This document shows positions 8,839 to 17,896 of a stretch of DNA of 64,000 nucleotides, piece after piece. The notes below the pieces were generated by a model. That model was not told where the DNA came from. It worked only from the letters and a program-made list of their open reading frames with translations, and did not search any database. Numbering within the stretch: the first letter of the stretch is position 1; every line of letters begins with the position of its first letter. The translations under genes were made by a program, and so were the position numbers. The DNA is from an uncultured Lachnospiraceae bacterium (lineage in GTDB: Bacteria > Bacillota > Clostridia > Lachnospirales > Lachnospiraceae), in contig CAKXYI010000003.1 of the NCBI GenBank assembly GCA_934899185.1, positions 95,361 to 159,360 of the forward strand, given 5' to 3'.

Positions 8839-9757
8839 CCCCATCTCCTATCTTCGCATAGCGCATCTTCAGTGAGTCGTCCACCTGGTCAATCTCGTCA
8901 TTTTCATAGACCTGATACTCGTCCCAGATATCCTCTAAGGCTTCTAAGGTCTCTGCGACCGAATCCTGTTTTTTCATGCAAAGGGCAACGATCAGGGCAT
9001 TGATCACACTCAGCGGTGCCACCAGAGAATCCACAATAGATGCCATATCACTGCTGGCAATCAGATTGCAGGAGGAATAGAGGTTCATCGGGGAATGTAC
9101 GCTGTCAGTCAAGGTAATGACCTTGGCGTTGCGGTTGTTGGCAAATTCCATCGCCTTTAAGGTACGCATGGAATAGCGTGGAAAACTGATGCCAATGATA
9201 ACATCAGACTCATTCATATGTATCATCTGCTCAAAGATCTCGCTGGAATTGTTGGTCTGCAAAAGGACGACGTTATCGAACATCAGATTGAGGTAAAAAG
9301 CCAGAAAAGATGCCAGCGGTGCACAACTGCGGATACCGATCACATAGATCTTTCTTGCGTTTAAGATGGTATCGACTGCCTGCTCAAAAACATCCTCATC
9401 CATAGACTCCATGGTCTCCCGGATCTTGTCCGCATCAGAGGACAAAACAGAACTGAGTACAGCATTTTTTTCGATCCTGCCATAAGTGACTTCCATACGT
9501 TGCACGGAATTTAGTTTGTTGCGAACAGTCTCCTCCAATGCCTTTTGAAACTCCGGATAGCCCTTGTAACCTAAGAACATGGCAAATCGCACCACGGTAG
9601 ATTCACTGACACCGACGGTCTCCCCCAGTTTTGCCGCCGTAAGAAATGCCGCTTTATCATAATTGTCCGTGATGTAATTGGTCAGAAGTTTCTGTCCCTT
9701 GCTCATGGACTTGTAGAGTTCGTTCATCTTTGTATTCAGATCACTTTTATTTGACAT
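8831..9757 (-). CDS. MurR/RpiR-family transcriptional regulator
   Basis: The 308-residue protein has an N-terminal winged-helix domain, with KLGETVGVSESTVVRFAMFL (about residues 43-62) as the HTH, and a C-terminal sugar isomerase (SIS) domain at about 125-260. Such proteins sense phosphorylated sugars and usually control nearby sugar-catabolic genes, but none are present; it leads a housekeeping cluster (flavoprotein, cmk, ispH, rpsA, cheR). I chose the ATG at 9757, preceded by GAAGGGAT, because the longer frame to 9808 would run through the terminator hairpin at 9784-9819. The target genes and ligand cannot be told from the sequence. Confidence 0.9.
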   Translation of the reverse strand: MSNKSDLNTKMNELYKSMSKGQKLLTNYITDNYDKAAFLTAAKLGETVGVSESTVVRFAMFLGYKGYPEFQKALEETVRNKLNSVQRMEVTYGRIEKNAVLSSVLSSDADKIRETMESMDEDVFEQAVDTILNARKIYVIGIRSCAPLASFLAFYLNLMFDNVVLLQTNNSSEIFEQMIHMNESDVIIGISFPRYSMRTLKAMEFANNRNAKVITLTDSVHSPMNLYSSCNLIASSDMASIVDSLVAPLSVINALIVALCMKKQDSVAETLEALEDIWDEYQVYENDEIDQVDDSLKMRYAKIGDGDE

Positions 9758-9783
9758 AATAACGATCCCTTCTAAACATAAAA

Positions 9784-9819
9784 AATCCACCGATGTGTCG
9801 CAAAACACACCGATGGATT
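9784..9819 (-). terminator. Intrinsic terminator of the decarboxylase operon
   Basis: On the minus strand AATCCATCGGTGTGT pairs with ACACATCGGTGGATT (15 base pairs including G-U), followed by a run of Ts. It ends the transcript of the operon at 9846-14988, 27 bases past the oadA stop. Confidence 0.85.
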
Positions 9820-9821
9820 CT

Positions 9822-9850
9822 ATTATACTACTTTTCTTTTAAAAATTAAA
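9822..9850 (-). promoter_or_regulatory. Candidate promoter for the rpiR-cmk-ispH-rpsA cluster
   Basis: A perfect TATAAT (9827-9822) lies 17 bases from a weak TTTAAT (9850-9845). The predicted start point at about 9815 falls inside the first arm of the terminator hairpin, so transcripts from here would carry only part of the hairpin. The -35 overlaps the oadA stop codon. Confidence 0.45.
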
Positions 9851-11264
9851 CTGGATAAGCACCATTTTTTGTATCAGCAACAGCCGGATCAACACCTGTC
9901 TGCTGTGCTTCACGATACTTGAAGAACTCGGTAGCAACCTTTGGGAATAGTGCGTAAGAAAGCACATCCTCATCCTGCTGCTTCCACTGCTTCATTTCTT
10001 CCTCAAACTTAGCCAATCCCGGCTCCAGCAAATCTGCCGGACGACAGGTGATCGCCTGATCCTTCTCATCGCCAAGAACCTTTTCAACCACTTCCGGATT
10101 GAACGGACGAACGGTCTGTCCATACTTTCCAAGAAGCATATCCTTGGTCTCTTTGGTAGCGACCTTGTATCTCTCGCCCATCAGGACATTGAATACAGCC
10201 TGTGTACCAACGATCTGGGAAGAAGGTGTTACCAGTGGTGGCTCACCAAGATCTTTACGAACACGCGGTACTTCTGCAAGCACTTCTTCGTATTTGTCTT
10301 CCTTGCCCTGCTCCTTCAACTGGGAGATCAGGTTGGAAAGCATACCACCCGGTACCTGATAACGTAAGGTGTTGATGTTTACGCCAAGTACCTTTGGATT
10401 CATAAGGCCGGATGCCAATGCTTCCTCTCTCATCGGACGGAAGTAATCAGCAATCTCAGCCAACTGATTCTGATCTAAGCCGGTATCAAACTCAGTACCC
10501 TTGAAGGTCTCAACCATAACTTCTGTTGCCGGCTGACTGGTTCCCAGTGCAAATGGAGAGATTGCGGTATCGATAATATCACAGCCTGCCTCAACAGCCT
10601 TTAAGTAAGTCATAGAAGCAACACCGGAAGTATAGTGTGTATGCAGATCAATTGGAAGTGAAGTTGCTTCCTTTAAAGTACGGACAAGTTCATCAGCCTT
10701 CTGTGGCACCAAAAGTCCTGCCATATCTTTAATACATAAAGAATCAGCGCCCATATCCTCAACACGCTTTGCCATTTCTTTCCAGTAATCCAGTGTATAA
10801 GCATCACCTAATGTATAAGAAAGGGCAACCTGTGCATGACCCTTTTCCTTCTTACAGGCATCTACAGCTGTCTGCAAGTTGCGCACATCGTTTAAGCAGT
10901 CAAAAATACGAATGATATCAATACCATTAGCAATTGACTTCTGAACGAAATATTCTACAACATCATCCGGGTAATGGCTGTATCCCAAGATATTCTGTCC
11001 TCTGAAAAGCATCTGTAACTTCGTATTCTTGAAGCCATCACGAAGTTTTCTAAGACGTTCCCATGGATCTTCTTTCAAAAAACGAAGGGAAGCGTCAAAT
11101 GTAGCACCACCCCAGCACTCTACTGCATGGTAACCAACTTTATCCATCTTCTCAACGATTGGTAACATCTGCTCTGTCGTCATTCTGGTAGCGATCAGAG
11201 ACTGATGTGCATCTCTTAATATTGTTTCTGTAATCTTTACAGGTTTTTTAACTACTTCTGCCAT
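9846..11264 (-). CDS. oadA: Oxaloacetate decarboxylase alpha subunit / transcarboxylase 5S-type carboxyltransferase
   Basis: The 472-residue protein is a pyruvate/oxaloacetate carboxyltransferase with a TIM barrel: TILRDAHQSLIATRM (about residues 14-28) carries the metal-binding Asp, DSLCIKDMAGLL (about 175-186) the carbamylated-lysine region, and IDLHTHYTSG (about 206-215) the HxH metal ligands. It ends without a biotin domain, unlike the roughly 590-residue proteobacterial OadA, so the carrier is the separate protein at 12461-12817. It would move CO2 between oxaloacetate/pyruvate and biotin. It is the last gene of the operon, 15 bases after oadB, and is followed by a terminator. Confidence 0.92.
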   Translation of the reverse strand: MAEVVKKPVKITETILRDAHQSLIATRMTTEQMLPIVEKMDKVGYHAVECWGGATFDASLRFLKEDPWERLRKLRDGFKNTKLQMLFRGQNILGYSHYPDDVVEYFVQKSIANGIDIIRIFDCLNDVRNLQTAVDACKKEKGHAQVALSYTLGDAYTLDYWKEMAKRVEDMGADSLCIKDMAGLLVPQKADELVRTLKEATSLPIDLHTHYTSGVASMTYLKAVEAGCDIIDTAISPFALGTSQPATEVMVETFKGTEFDTGLDQNQLAEIADYFRPMREEALASGLMNPKVLGVNINTLRYQVPGGMLSNLISQLKEQGKEDKYEEVLAEVPRVRKDLGEPPLVTPSSQIVGTQAVFNVLMGERYKVATKETKDMLLGKYGQTVRPFNPEVVEKVLGDEKDQAITCRPADLLEPGLAKFEEEMKQWKQQDEDVLSYALFPKVATEFFKYREAQQTGVDPAVADTKNGAYPV

Positions 11265-11279
11265 GTCATCCTCCTTATA

Positions 11280-12428
11280 TTATACACCGAAAATAGCCAT
11301 AAATACACCAGCGGCAACTGCTGTACCGATAACTCCGGCAACGTTTGGTCCCATTGCATGCATCAACAGGAAGTTGGTAGGATCTTCTTCTGCGCCGACC
11401 TTCTGTGATACACGTGCTGCCATAGGTACCGCCGATACACCTGCGGAACCGATGAGCGGATTGATCTTGCCCTTTGTAAGGAAGCAAAGCAACTTACCAA
11501 AGAGTACACCCGCTGCGGTACCAACTGCAAAGGCAACCAGACCCAAAATAACGATTTTGATTGTTGTCATATTCAGGAAGGCTTCTGCACTTGTAGATGC
11601 ACCTACAGAAGTTCCCAGCAAGATAACAACGATATACATAAGAGCATTGGATGCAGTCTCGGTCAACTGACGAACCACGCCTGACTCACGGAAAAGGTTA
11701 CCTAACATCAGCATACCAACCAGTGGTGCTGTGGTAGGAAGCAGTAAACATACGATAATGGTTACTACGATCGGGAATAAGATCTTTTCCAACTTGGAAA
11801 CCGGACGCAGATTCTCCATATGGATCGCACGTTCCTTTTTCGTTGTAAATAACTTCATGATCGGTGGCTGGATAATCGGCACAAGTGCCATGTAAGAATA
11901 TGCCGCCACCGCGATCGGTCCCATCAGACTACTCTGCCCTAACTTACCGGCAAGGAAGATAGATGTCGGACCATCGGCACCACCAATGATGGAAACAGCA
12001 GCTGCTGCCTGATCACTGAATCCAAGCAGGATAGCCAGAAGATATGCGGTAAAGATACCAAACTGTGCTGCCGCACCGAGCAGGAAACTAATCGGATTGG
12101 CGATCAAAGGACCGAAGTCAGTCATCGCACCAACGCCAAGGAAAATAAGGGATGGCAGGATTGACCACTCGTCCAATGTATAAAAGTAATAAAGCAAACC
12201 GCCTACACCGTTAGACGTTTCCTCCGGGCTTGCAATAATATCCGGGTAGATATTAACAAGAAGCATACCAAAAGCGATTGGAACCAGAAGTAATGGTTCA
12301 AATCCCTTGCGGATAGCCAAATACAAGAACACGCACGCAACTGCGATCATGATAAAGTTCTTGTAGTCCAAATTTGCAAACGCCGTCTGGGATAGAAGGT
12401 TACTTAACGTTTCTATAACGTAACTCAT
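11280..12428 (-). CDS. oadB: Sodium ion-translocating decarboxylase beta subunit
   Basis: OadB/MmdB is the membrane subunit that decarboxylates carboxybiotin and exports Na+. The 382-residue product is highly hydrophobic with about nine to eleven helices. [18 protein letters not shown] (about residues 147-164) contains the conserved Asp region implicated in Na+ binding, and [20 protein letters not shown] (about 355-374) is the conserved C-terminal part. Its length is usual. It lies between the biotin carrier gene and oadA, consistent with one multi-subunit pump. Confidence 0.95.
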   Translation of the reverse strand: MSYVIETLSNLLSQTAFANLDYKNFIMIAVACVFLYLAIRKGFEPLLLVPIAFGMLLVNIYPDIIASPEETSNGVGGLLYYFYTLDEWSILPSLIFLGVGAMTDFGPLIANPISFLLGAAAQFGIFTAYLLAILLGFSDQAAAAVSIIGGADGPTSIFLAGKLGQSSLMGPIAVAAYSYMALVPIIQPPIMKLFTTKKERAIHMENLRPVSKLEKILFPIVVTIIVCLLLPTTAPLVGMLMLGNLFRESGVVRQLTETASNALMYIVVILLGTSVGASTSAEAFLNMTTIKIVILGLVAFAVGTAAGVLFGKLLCFLTKGKINPLIGSAGVSAVPMAARVSQKVGAEEDPTNFLLMHAMGPNVAGVIGTAVAAGVFMAIFGV

Positions 12429-12460
12429 GAATTGTTCCTCCTAATAATACCTGTTGCCTG

Positions 12461-12817
12461 TTACTCATTCATTGTTGCAAGCAGATCGCCTGATTCTACA
12501 GCCTGTCCTTCTGCTACATCAATTGTTGCAACCACACCATCCTTAGGTGCAACAACAGGAGTCTCCATCTTCATAACTTCAAGAACTAATACGGTATCGC
12601 CAGCCTTAACCTGTGTCCCAGGAGTTGCTTCTAACTTAAATACCTTTCCGGCTGCGCCTGCTTCGATTTTGATGCTTCCAGCGCCAGATGCAGCCTTAGG
12701 TGCTGCCGCCTTTGGTGCAGGTGCGCTTGCAGCGACCGGTGCTGCTCCTGTGCTTCCCTTTTCTTCTACAGTAACATCATAAACATTTCCATTTACAGTA
12801 ATTGTATAATTCTTCAT
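12461..12817 (-). CDS. Biotin carboxyl carrier protein (biotinyl/lipoyl domain)
   Basis: The 118-residue protein carries the biotin arm of the decarboxylase. The C-terminal domain includes LEVMKMETPVVAP (about residues 86-98), with the biotinylated lysine inside the MKM motif; the usual preceding residue is Ala (AMKM), here Val. An alanine/proline-rich flexible linker (about 22-45) joins it to an N-terminal segment typical of these carriers. The carrier must visit the two soluble carboxyltransferases and OadB, which fits its place in the middle of the operon. Confidence 0.93.
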   Translation of the reverse strand: MKNYTITVNGNVYDVTVEEKGSTGAAPVAASAPAPKAAAPKAASGAGSIKIEAGAAGKVFKLEATPGTQVKAGDTVLVLEVMKMETPVVAPKDGVVATIDVAEGQAVESGDLLATMNE

Positions 12818-12834
12818 TTATAAATCCTCCTAAA

Positions 12835-13548
12835 TTAATATCTTCTCTTGATGGAACGTACTACAAAGTCATCTGTAGAACTTCCTGTGCTTGCAGCGAT
12901 TGCTGCAGCAATAACTGCGATCAATTCTGTGTCATCCGTCTCCTCTGCGGCAGCCGATGCAGCCGGAGCAATCTTGACAGCCGGAGCACTTTCTTCCTTA
13001 GAGAACTTTGCCTGAATGACCGGGATCACCTTAAACGCACTGATGACCAGTGAGATCAAAATCAGGATCACAAATACGATGGTGATTGACATGACCGTAT
13101 TAAGTCCTGCCTTTGCCATCGTCTCGCCCAGAGAATAAACGATCTCAACATTGATCGCTGTCGTCTCCAGACTGTTGGCGTTGATAACATAAGTAAGTTT
13201 GATGTCTCGCTTGGTATAAGAGATCGTCTCTACAGCAGAAATCGTCTTTCCTGCCTTTGTTACGCTAAAATCCTTATATCCAACAAAATCTCCGATCTGT
13301 GGCTGTACATCAATCCACTGTTCCATCAGATCAGCATAGATCTTACCATCCTCCTGAGATGCATAGTAAGAATAGTACTGTTCGCTCTCGTTTGCATCGA
13401 GTCCTTCCAAAACTCCTGCTGTCTGCTCACATGCGCTTTGTAACTGTTCCTCAGACAAACCATTCAGATCTACCTGACTCTTACCGCAGGAGCATAACGC
13501 GAGCATACATACTAAAGTACTGACCATTAATATGATTTTCTTTTTCAT
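12835..13548 (-). CDS. OadG-family decarboxylase gamma subunit with N-terminal lipoprotein-like domain
   Basis: The C-terminal 110 residues look like OadG: one membrane helix (about 152-172), an Ala/Pro-rich stretch and the ending AVIAAAIAASTG...FVVRSIKRR, as found in gamma/delta subunits that assemble the pump. The first 140 residues are extra. They begin with a signal peptide ending LALCSCG, a possible lipobox with Cys20 or Cys22, followed by a soluble domain with many Glu, Gln and Tyr. At 237 residues it is over twice the length of a minimal OadG. The extra domain would lie outside the cell, anchored at both ends; its role is unknown. Confidence 0.78.
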   Translation of the reverse strand: MKKKIILMVSTLVCMLALCSCGKSQVDLNGLSEEQLQSACEQTAGVLEGLDANESEQYYSYYASQEDGKIYADLMEQWIDVQPQIGDFVGYKDFSVTKAGKTISAVETISYTKRDIKLTYVINANSLETTAINVEIVYSLGETMAKAGLNTVMSITIVFVILILISLVISAFKVIPVIQAKFSKEESAPAVKIAPAASAAAEETDDTELIAVIAAAIAASTGSSTDDFVVRSIKRRY

Positions 13549-13560
13549 ATGCTCACCTTT

Positions 13561-14988
13561 CTATTTTGTTCCGTGTTTCTTGTATGGACCATCTACCCTC
13601 TTTGTAAAGAGCATCTCGAATCCGGCGATCAGATACTTTCTAGCATCTGCCGGCTCTACGATACGATCTACATAACCACGTCTTGCAGCATTTGCCACAC
13701 CGCAATTCGTGTTTGCATATTTCTCAGCCTTTGCAGCGATCACATCTGCGGAAGCATCTGCGTACATGATCTTGGCTGCAAGTTCAGCATCCATCGGTGC
13801 AACATCTGCATCAGCGAAAGCAAATACGAGGTCTGCCCCGAGTGATTTTGCGTTCATGGTCACATAAGCGCTGCCAAATGCCTGTCCACAGAGGAAAGAG
13901 ATCTTTGGTACTGTGGCATTTGCGAATGCATATACCATCTTGCCAAGAGCCTTTGCCAGATGCTTTTCAGCACATACGGAAGCCTCGTAACCTGTTGTAT
14001 TTGTGAGAGAAAGAACCGGAATATCAAAAGCATCACAGAAAGAAACGAAATCTGCTGCCTTTTCGCATCCGTCAGCTGTAAGTTTTGTTCCAAGATCTAC
14101 GACTTCGTCATCTGCCATAGTCTCCTCGCGGTTGCCTACCACGCCAACGGTAATACCGTTTAACTTGATGAAACCGGTAAGCATTTCTTTTGCGAATCCA
14201 GCCTTGGTCTCAACGAAGAGATGATTGTCTGAGATCTCCTCTGCAAAAAGTGCAAGATTTTTGACCTTGCCATCTAAACCTTCTGCGGCACGATTGAGAT
14301 CATCCATACATTCCTCAACACAGCCTTCTTCGACATTGCATCCCGGAAGGATGGTAACAAAACGGCGGATCTCTTCCATGACCTCTGCCTCATCACCGAC
14401 AAAATCAACATTGCCAGCCTCTGCATACTGGAAGTCTGCGCTTGCTGTGTCAAGTTTGTCCGCACGATTGCCGGAAATGGCATCTGCAGAATTGACAAAT
14501 AACTTGGCATCCTTTGTCATAAGTGCGAAATCGCTGACAGAAGTAAGTACGCTGAGTCCACCGCCACAAGAGCCGAAAACACCCATGATCTGTGGGATCA
14601 CGCCTGATGCAGCAACTGCCTTTGCATAAATAGATCCAATGCTCTCAAGTGCATCTACAGATTCCTGTAATCTGACACCTGTGGAATCCAAAAGTCCAAT
14701 GACCGGTGCTCCCATCTTCATAGCCATATCATACACTGACATGATCTTCTTCGCATGCATCTCTCCAATGCTTCCACTTAATACAGAAGCGTCCTGGCTG
14801 AATACAAATACCAGATTGCCATCGATCAGACCATGTCCGATCACTACACCATCAGAAGGTGTCTGCTGCTGGTTCAGATCAAAATCAGTATTTCTTGATG
14901 TTACCAGCGCGCCTAATTCGACAAAACTGTGCTCATCAAGTAATTCATTCATCCTCTGAATAGCAGGATTGTTTGTTACATTACTCAT
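13561..14988 (-). CDS. Carboxyl transferase domain protein (methylmalonyl-CoA decarboxylase alpha / transcarboxylase 12S-like)
   Basis: The 475-residue protein belongs to the crotonase-fold carboxyltransferase family that moves CO2 between biotin and an acyl-CoA (MmdA, PccB, transcarboxylase 12S). FGSCGGGLSVLTSVSDFALM (about residues 138-157) and the later FLCGQAFGSAYVTM lie where the two oxyanion-hole regions of the family are found. The acyl-CoA is probably methylmalonyl-CoA, malonyl-CoA or glutaconyl-CoA, but the sequence does not decide. The start at 14988 has GGAGG nine bases upstream; the longer frame from 15018 lacks one. It is the first gene of the operon, about 45 bases after a strong promoter. 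Confidence 0.85.
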   Translation of the reverse strand: MSNVTNNPAIQRMNELLDEHSFVELGALVTSRNTDFDLNQQQTPSDGVVIGHGLIDGNLVFVFSQDASVLSGSIGEMHAKKIMSVYDMAMKMGAPVIGLLDSTGVRLQESVDALESIGSIYAKAVAASGVIPQIMGVFGSCGGGLSVLTSVSDFALMTKDAKLFVNSADAISGNRADKLDTASADFQYAEAGNVDFVGDEAEVMEEIRRFVTILPGCNVEEGCVEECMDDLNRAAEGLDGKVKNLALFAEEISDNHLFVETKAGFAKEMLTGFIKLNGITVGVVGNREETMADDEVVDLGTKLTADGCEKAADFVSFCDAFDIPVLSLTNTTGYEASVCAEKHLAKALGKMVYAFANATVPKISFLCGQAFGSAYVTMNAKSLGADLVFAFADADVAPMDAELAAKIMYADASADVIAAKAEKYANTNCGVANAARRGYVDRIVEPADARKYLIAGFEMLFTKRVDGPYKKHGTK

Positions 14989-15033
14989 GCTACTTTTCCT
15001 CCATATATATAAATTCAAAATTTATCTACTGTA

Positions 15034-15062
15034 ATAATAACGTTTTGTCCTTCCTTTTTCAA
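15034..15062 (-). promoter_or_regulatory. Sigma-A promoter of the decarboxylase operon
   Basis: TTGAAA (15062-15057) and TATTAT (15039-15034) are 17 bases apart on the minus strand, giving a leader of about 40 bases before the ATG at 14988. No operator or riboswitch structure was evident in the leader. Confidence 0.75.
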
Positions 15063-15116
15063 CCATTTTTGTTAATTATTTCACTATATTTTCACAAAGT
15101 TTTTTGCTGTCTTTTA

Positions 15117-16361
15117 TCAGAAAAACATAGCCCATTTTTTCAGGGTTGCCCGGAAGAACCAAGGCATATTTTTTGCTGCAAGATTATCCTCCAAAAGGAT
15201 GTCACAAGTATCTATGACCACATCATCCACCAGAAGTTCTGCGTTTCCGATTGCCCGAAGCCCCTTGCCTGTCGCTTCAATACTGCGCGGATAATGTAAG
15301 CGGATCGCCATGGTCTCCCAATCTGCCAAAAGGACTTCTTTTCGCATATCCGTCAGTTGTGGCATGGCAGACTTTTGGGTTTTAAGATCATAGTCCGGGT
15401 TCTGGGAACCGTGGAGCCTTACACTTTGTAGCCTCTCTGCCGGATCCACGACCTTGCGCATCTGATAATTGGTCGTGGCATATTGGTAGATCTTATTGCA
15501 ATCCTGCCATTTATAGGTCTTATTATTTGGCCAGCCACTCGCCAGCAAGGCAATGACGAATTTCCGCCCGTCGGAAGAAAGTGAAGTCACATAGCAGTAT
15601 CCGGCATCCGCGGTAAATCCTGTCTTTCCCGACAGGCAGTCGGGATTCTGGCTCAAATAGGCATTGTGGTTAGTGCAGGAAAAACTCCGTGTCCCCGGGA
15701 CCATACTGCCATCTGCCTGCTCCGTCAGCGACGAAAAAGAATAGGCATTTGTCTGCGTGATCTCTAAAAATCGCTCCGCACGGGGCGACTGCCAAGTGCA
15801 GTAGCGCATGATAAGTGCCAGATCATGTGCTGTCGTGCCATGGGTATCTTCTCCAACCGAAGCGTCCAGACCGTTTGGTGTCAAAAAACAGGTATTGCTA
15901 CAGCCCAGTTCTTTAGCCTTTTCATTCATCAGAGTAGAAAAGCCCTCCACGCTCCCGCCAATGTGTTCTGCGATCGCCACGGCAGAATCATTATGGGATT
16001 CCAACATGAGAGAATACAAAAGGTCTTTGAGGTAATACCGCTCGCCTTCCTCGATATTTAACTGCACATTGGGCATGGATGCCGCATAGGCAGATACCGT
16101 GACGATATCCTCTTCTTTTCCGTTTTCCAGTGCCAGAATACAGGTCATGATCTTGGTCGTACTGGCGTTGGCGCGCTTGCACTCTCCCTCTTTTTCATAA
16201 AGTACCCTGCCGCTGTCTCCATCTAAAAGCACCGCAGACAAAGCATGGATAGAATTTGCATCGATCGTTTGCTTTTCTGCTGCGCAGATGGTTTGCGGCT
16301 GCCATAATAGGATGGCAAAAAGGACAATAAAAAAAGACCGCATCTTTTTTATAAAAGGCAA
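15117..16361 (-). CDS. D-alanyl-D-alanine carboxypeptidase (DacF/PBP5 type)
   Basis: This penicillin-binding protein trims the terminal D-Ala from peptidoglycan stem peptides. The motifs of the serine peptidase S11 family are present: ASTTK (SxxK, about residues 64-68), SHN (about 127-129) and KTG in LSGKTGFTADAGYC (about 246). A signal peptide covers about residues 1-27 (FFIVLFAILLWQPQTICAA). The initiator is a TTG with GGAGG eight bases upstream; the next ATG is 18 bases further on and poorly spaced. It follows scpB, with a second enzyme of the same family divergently placed at 17897-19105. No membrane-anchor amphipathic helix could be confirmed. Confidence 0.92.
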   Translation of the reverse strand: MPFIKKMRSFFIVLFAILLWQPQTICAAEKQTIDANSIHALSAVLLDGDSGRVLYEKEGECKRANASTTKIMTCILALENGKEEDIVTVSAYAASMPNVQLNIEEGERYYLKDLLYSLMLESHNDSAVAIAEHIGGSVEGFSTLMNEKAKELGCSNTCFLTPNGLDASVGEDTHGTTAHDLALIMRYCTWQSPRAERFLEITQTNAYSFSSLTEQADGSMVPGTRSFSCTNHNAYLSQNPDCLSGKTGFTADAGYCYVTSLSSDGRKFVIALLASGWPNNKTYKWQDCNKIYQYATTNYQMRKVVDPAERLQSVRLHGSQNPDYDLKTQKSAMPQLTDMRKEVLLADWETMAIRLHYPRSIEATGKGLRAIGNAELLVDDVVIDTCDILLEDNLAAKNMPWFFRATLKKWAMFF

Positions 16362-16436
16362 GACAAAATCCTCCCAACCGGGCTTTATAAAAAATTATGA
16401 GATCTTCTTTCTTTTATGACATTTTGGGTAGAAAAA

Positions 16437-17009
16437 TTATTCTCCGCCTACATCCAGTTTGATTTCCTGCTCAGCCTCCTGCTTAAAGGTCTCCATCTGG
16501 TCGGTCGTCGGCGTCGGCAGTTCATCAATGGAAGATACGCCAAAGGAACGTAAGAATTCTTCTGTGGTTCCAAAGAGCATCGGACGTCCCGGTGCATCCA
16601 GACGTCCAAGTTCGGTCACAAGGGAATATTCCACCAGTTTGCTGACGGCATGATCGCTGGATACGCCTCGTATCTTTTCGATCTCCGATTTGGTGATCGG
16701 CTGCTTGTAGGCAATGATGGATAAAGTCTCCAAAAGGACATCCGTCAACACCTGCTTGCGAGGCTGCTTGGCCATGCGGATCAGGTATTCATAGAGTTCC
16801 GGCTTCGTGCACATCTGGTAAGAACCGTCCAGTTCCGTCAGTTGCACTCCGCGTCCTTCCTCCGCCCATGTTTCTTTCATATGTTCCAATGCCTTTACGA
16901 CATCTTTTGTCTCTACTTCCAGTGCTTTTGCGATACGTGACGGTTCCACCGCCTCGCCAAAGGTAAAAAGAATCCCTTCTATGATGGATTCCATCTGTTT
17001 TTGATCCAT
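16437..17009 (-). CDS. scpB: Segregation and condensation protein B
   Basis: ScpB binds ScpA and, with SMC, forms the bacterial condensin that organises and segregates the chromosome. The 190-residue protein has two winged-helix domains; ESIIEGILFTFGEAVEPSRI at the N-terminus and ETLSIIAYKQPITKSEIEKIRGV (middle) are characteristic, with FGTTEEFLRSFGV near the C-terminus. It lies 15 bases after scpA. The smc gene is not in the window. Confidence 0.96.
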   Translation of the reverse strand: MDQKQMESIIEGILFTFGEAVEPSRIAKALEVETKDVVKALEHMKETWAEEGRGVQLTELDGSYQMCTKPELYEYLIRMAKQPRKQVLTDVLLETLSIIAYKQPITKSEIEKIRGVSSDHAVSKLVEYSLVTELGRLDAPGRPMLFGTTEEFLRSFGVSSIDELPTPTTDQMETFKQEAEQEIKLDVGGE

Positions 17010-17024
17010 AACGTCACTCCTATT

Positions 17025-17774
17025 CTATGCCGCAATCTTCGACTCGATCAGAATATCATCAAAGGTGTGCTCCTGCGAGATCAGGATCTTTCCCGATTTC
17101 ATCAATTCCAATATTGCCAAGAAAGTCACGATCACTTCCATCTTACTGCTCTGTTTTTCCAATAACTGACGAAAACTAAAGTTTTTATGTTGACTGGCAT
17201 ACTCTGACAAGTATCCCATCTTGTCCTCCAATGAAACTTCTTCCTTGCGGATCTCTCCGAATTTGGAACGGATGGGATCGATCTTATCCTTCTGTCGTTT
17301 CAAAACGGATTTAAAAATATCGTTTAACTGGTTTAGGGTCATGTCTGATACCAGTTCCTTGGTATCAATGGGCGGAGTGTATGCCAGAACCTCCTCCGGA
17401 ACGGTCGGCTCTTTGTAAAAAATATGGGAGGCATCCACCTGCCGATCCTTTAGTTCAAACGCCATGCATTTATATAATTTATATTCCAGTAACTGTTGCA
17501 CCAGTTCTGCCCGCGGATCTTCCTCATCCTCTTCCTCGGTAGGATCTGCCGGGAGCAGCATCTTAGACTTGATATCCAGAAGTGTCGCAGCCATAACCAT
17601 GAACTCACTGACGACATTCAGATCGTGCTTTTGCATCTGCCGGATATATTCCATATACTGATTTGTGATCTCCACAATAGGAATATCATAAATACTGACT
17701 TTGTTCTTATCTAACAGGTGTAAAAGAAGATCCAGAGGTCCTTCAAACACCTGTAACTTGAATTCTAATTCCAT
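17025..17774 (-). CDS. scpA: Segregation and condensation protein A
   Basis: ScpA is the kleisin of the SMC condensin. The 249-residue product starts MELEFKLQVFEGPLDLLLHL, the conserved N-terminal motif that contacts SMC, and has the C-terminal winged helix VIVTFLAILELMKSGKILIS. A central acidic stretch (PTEEEDEEDPRAE) is usual. I place the start at the ATG at 17774, preceded by AGAGG, because a frame extended to a TTG at 17831 adds residues without family character and overlaps the divergent promoter region. Confidence 0.95.
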   Translation of the reverse strand: MELEFKLQVFEGPLDLLLHLLDKNKVSIYDIPIVEITNQYMEYIRQMQKHDLNVVSEFMVMAATLLDIKSKMLLPADPTEEEDEEDPRAELVQQLLEYKLYKCMAFELKDRQVDASHIFYKEPTVPEEVLAYTPPIDTKELVSDMTLNQLNDIFKSVLKRQKDKIDPIRSKFGEIRKEEVSLEDKMGYLSEYASQHKNFSFRQLLEKQSSKMEVIVTFLAILELMKSGKILISQEHTFDDILIESKIAA

Positions 17775-17835
17775 ATGCCTACCTCTTTGCAAAATCCTTA
17801 CTATTATATCGGGTTTTCCCATGAATTTCAAGTTT

Positions 17836-17864
17836 TTGGCATAGGAGACATTTCTTTTTATATA
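17836..17864 (+). promoter_or_regulatory. Sigma-A promoter of the plus-strand carboxypeptidase gene
   Basis: TTGGCA (17836-17841) and TATATA (17859-17864) have 17-base spacing, about 33 bases before the ATG at 17897, which is preceded by a GAGGT ribosome binding site. Confidence 0.6.
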
Positions 17865-17896
17865 CTAGGTAATAATGCTATTTCCTGAGGTATTTT

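Noticed and set aside
13860..14629. Several long overlapping frames on both strands inside the carboxyltransferase gene
   Set aside because: They lie in other frames of a well-recognised gene and show no family features.
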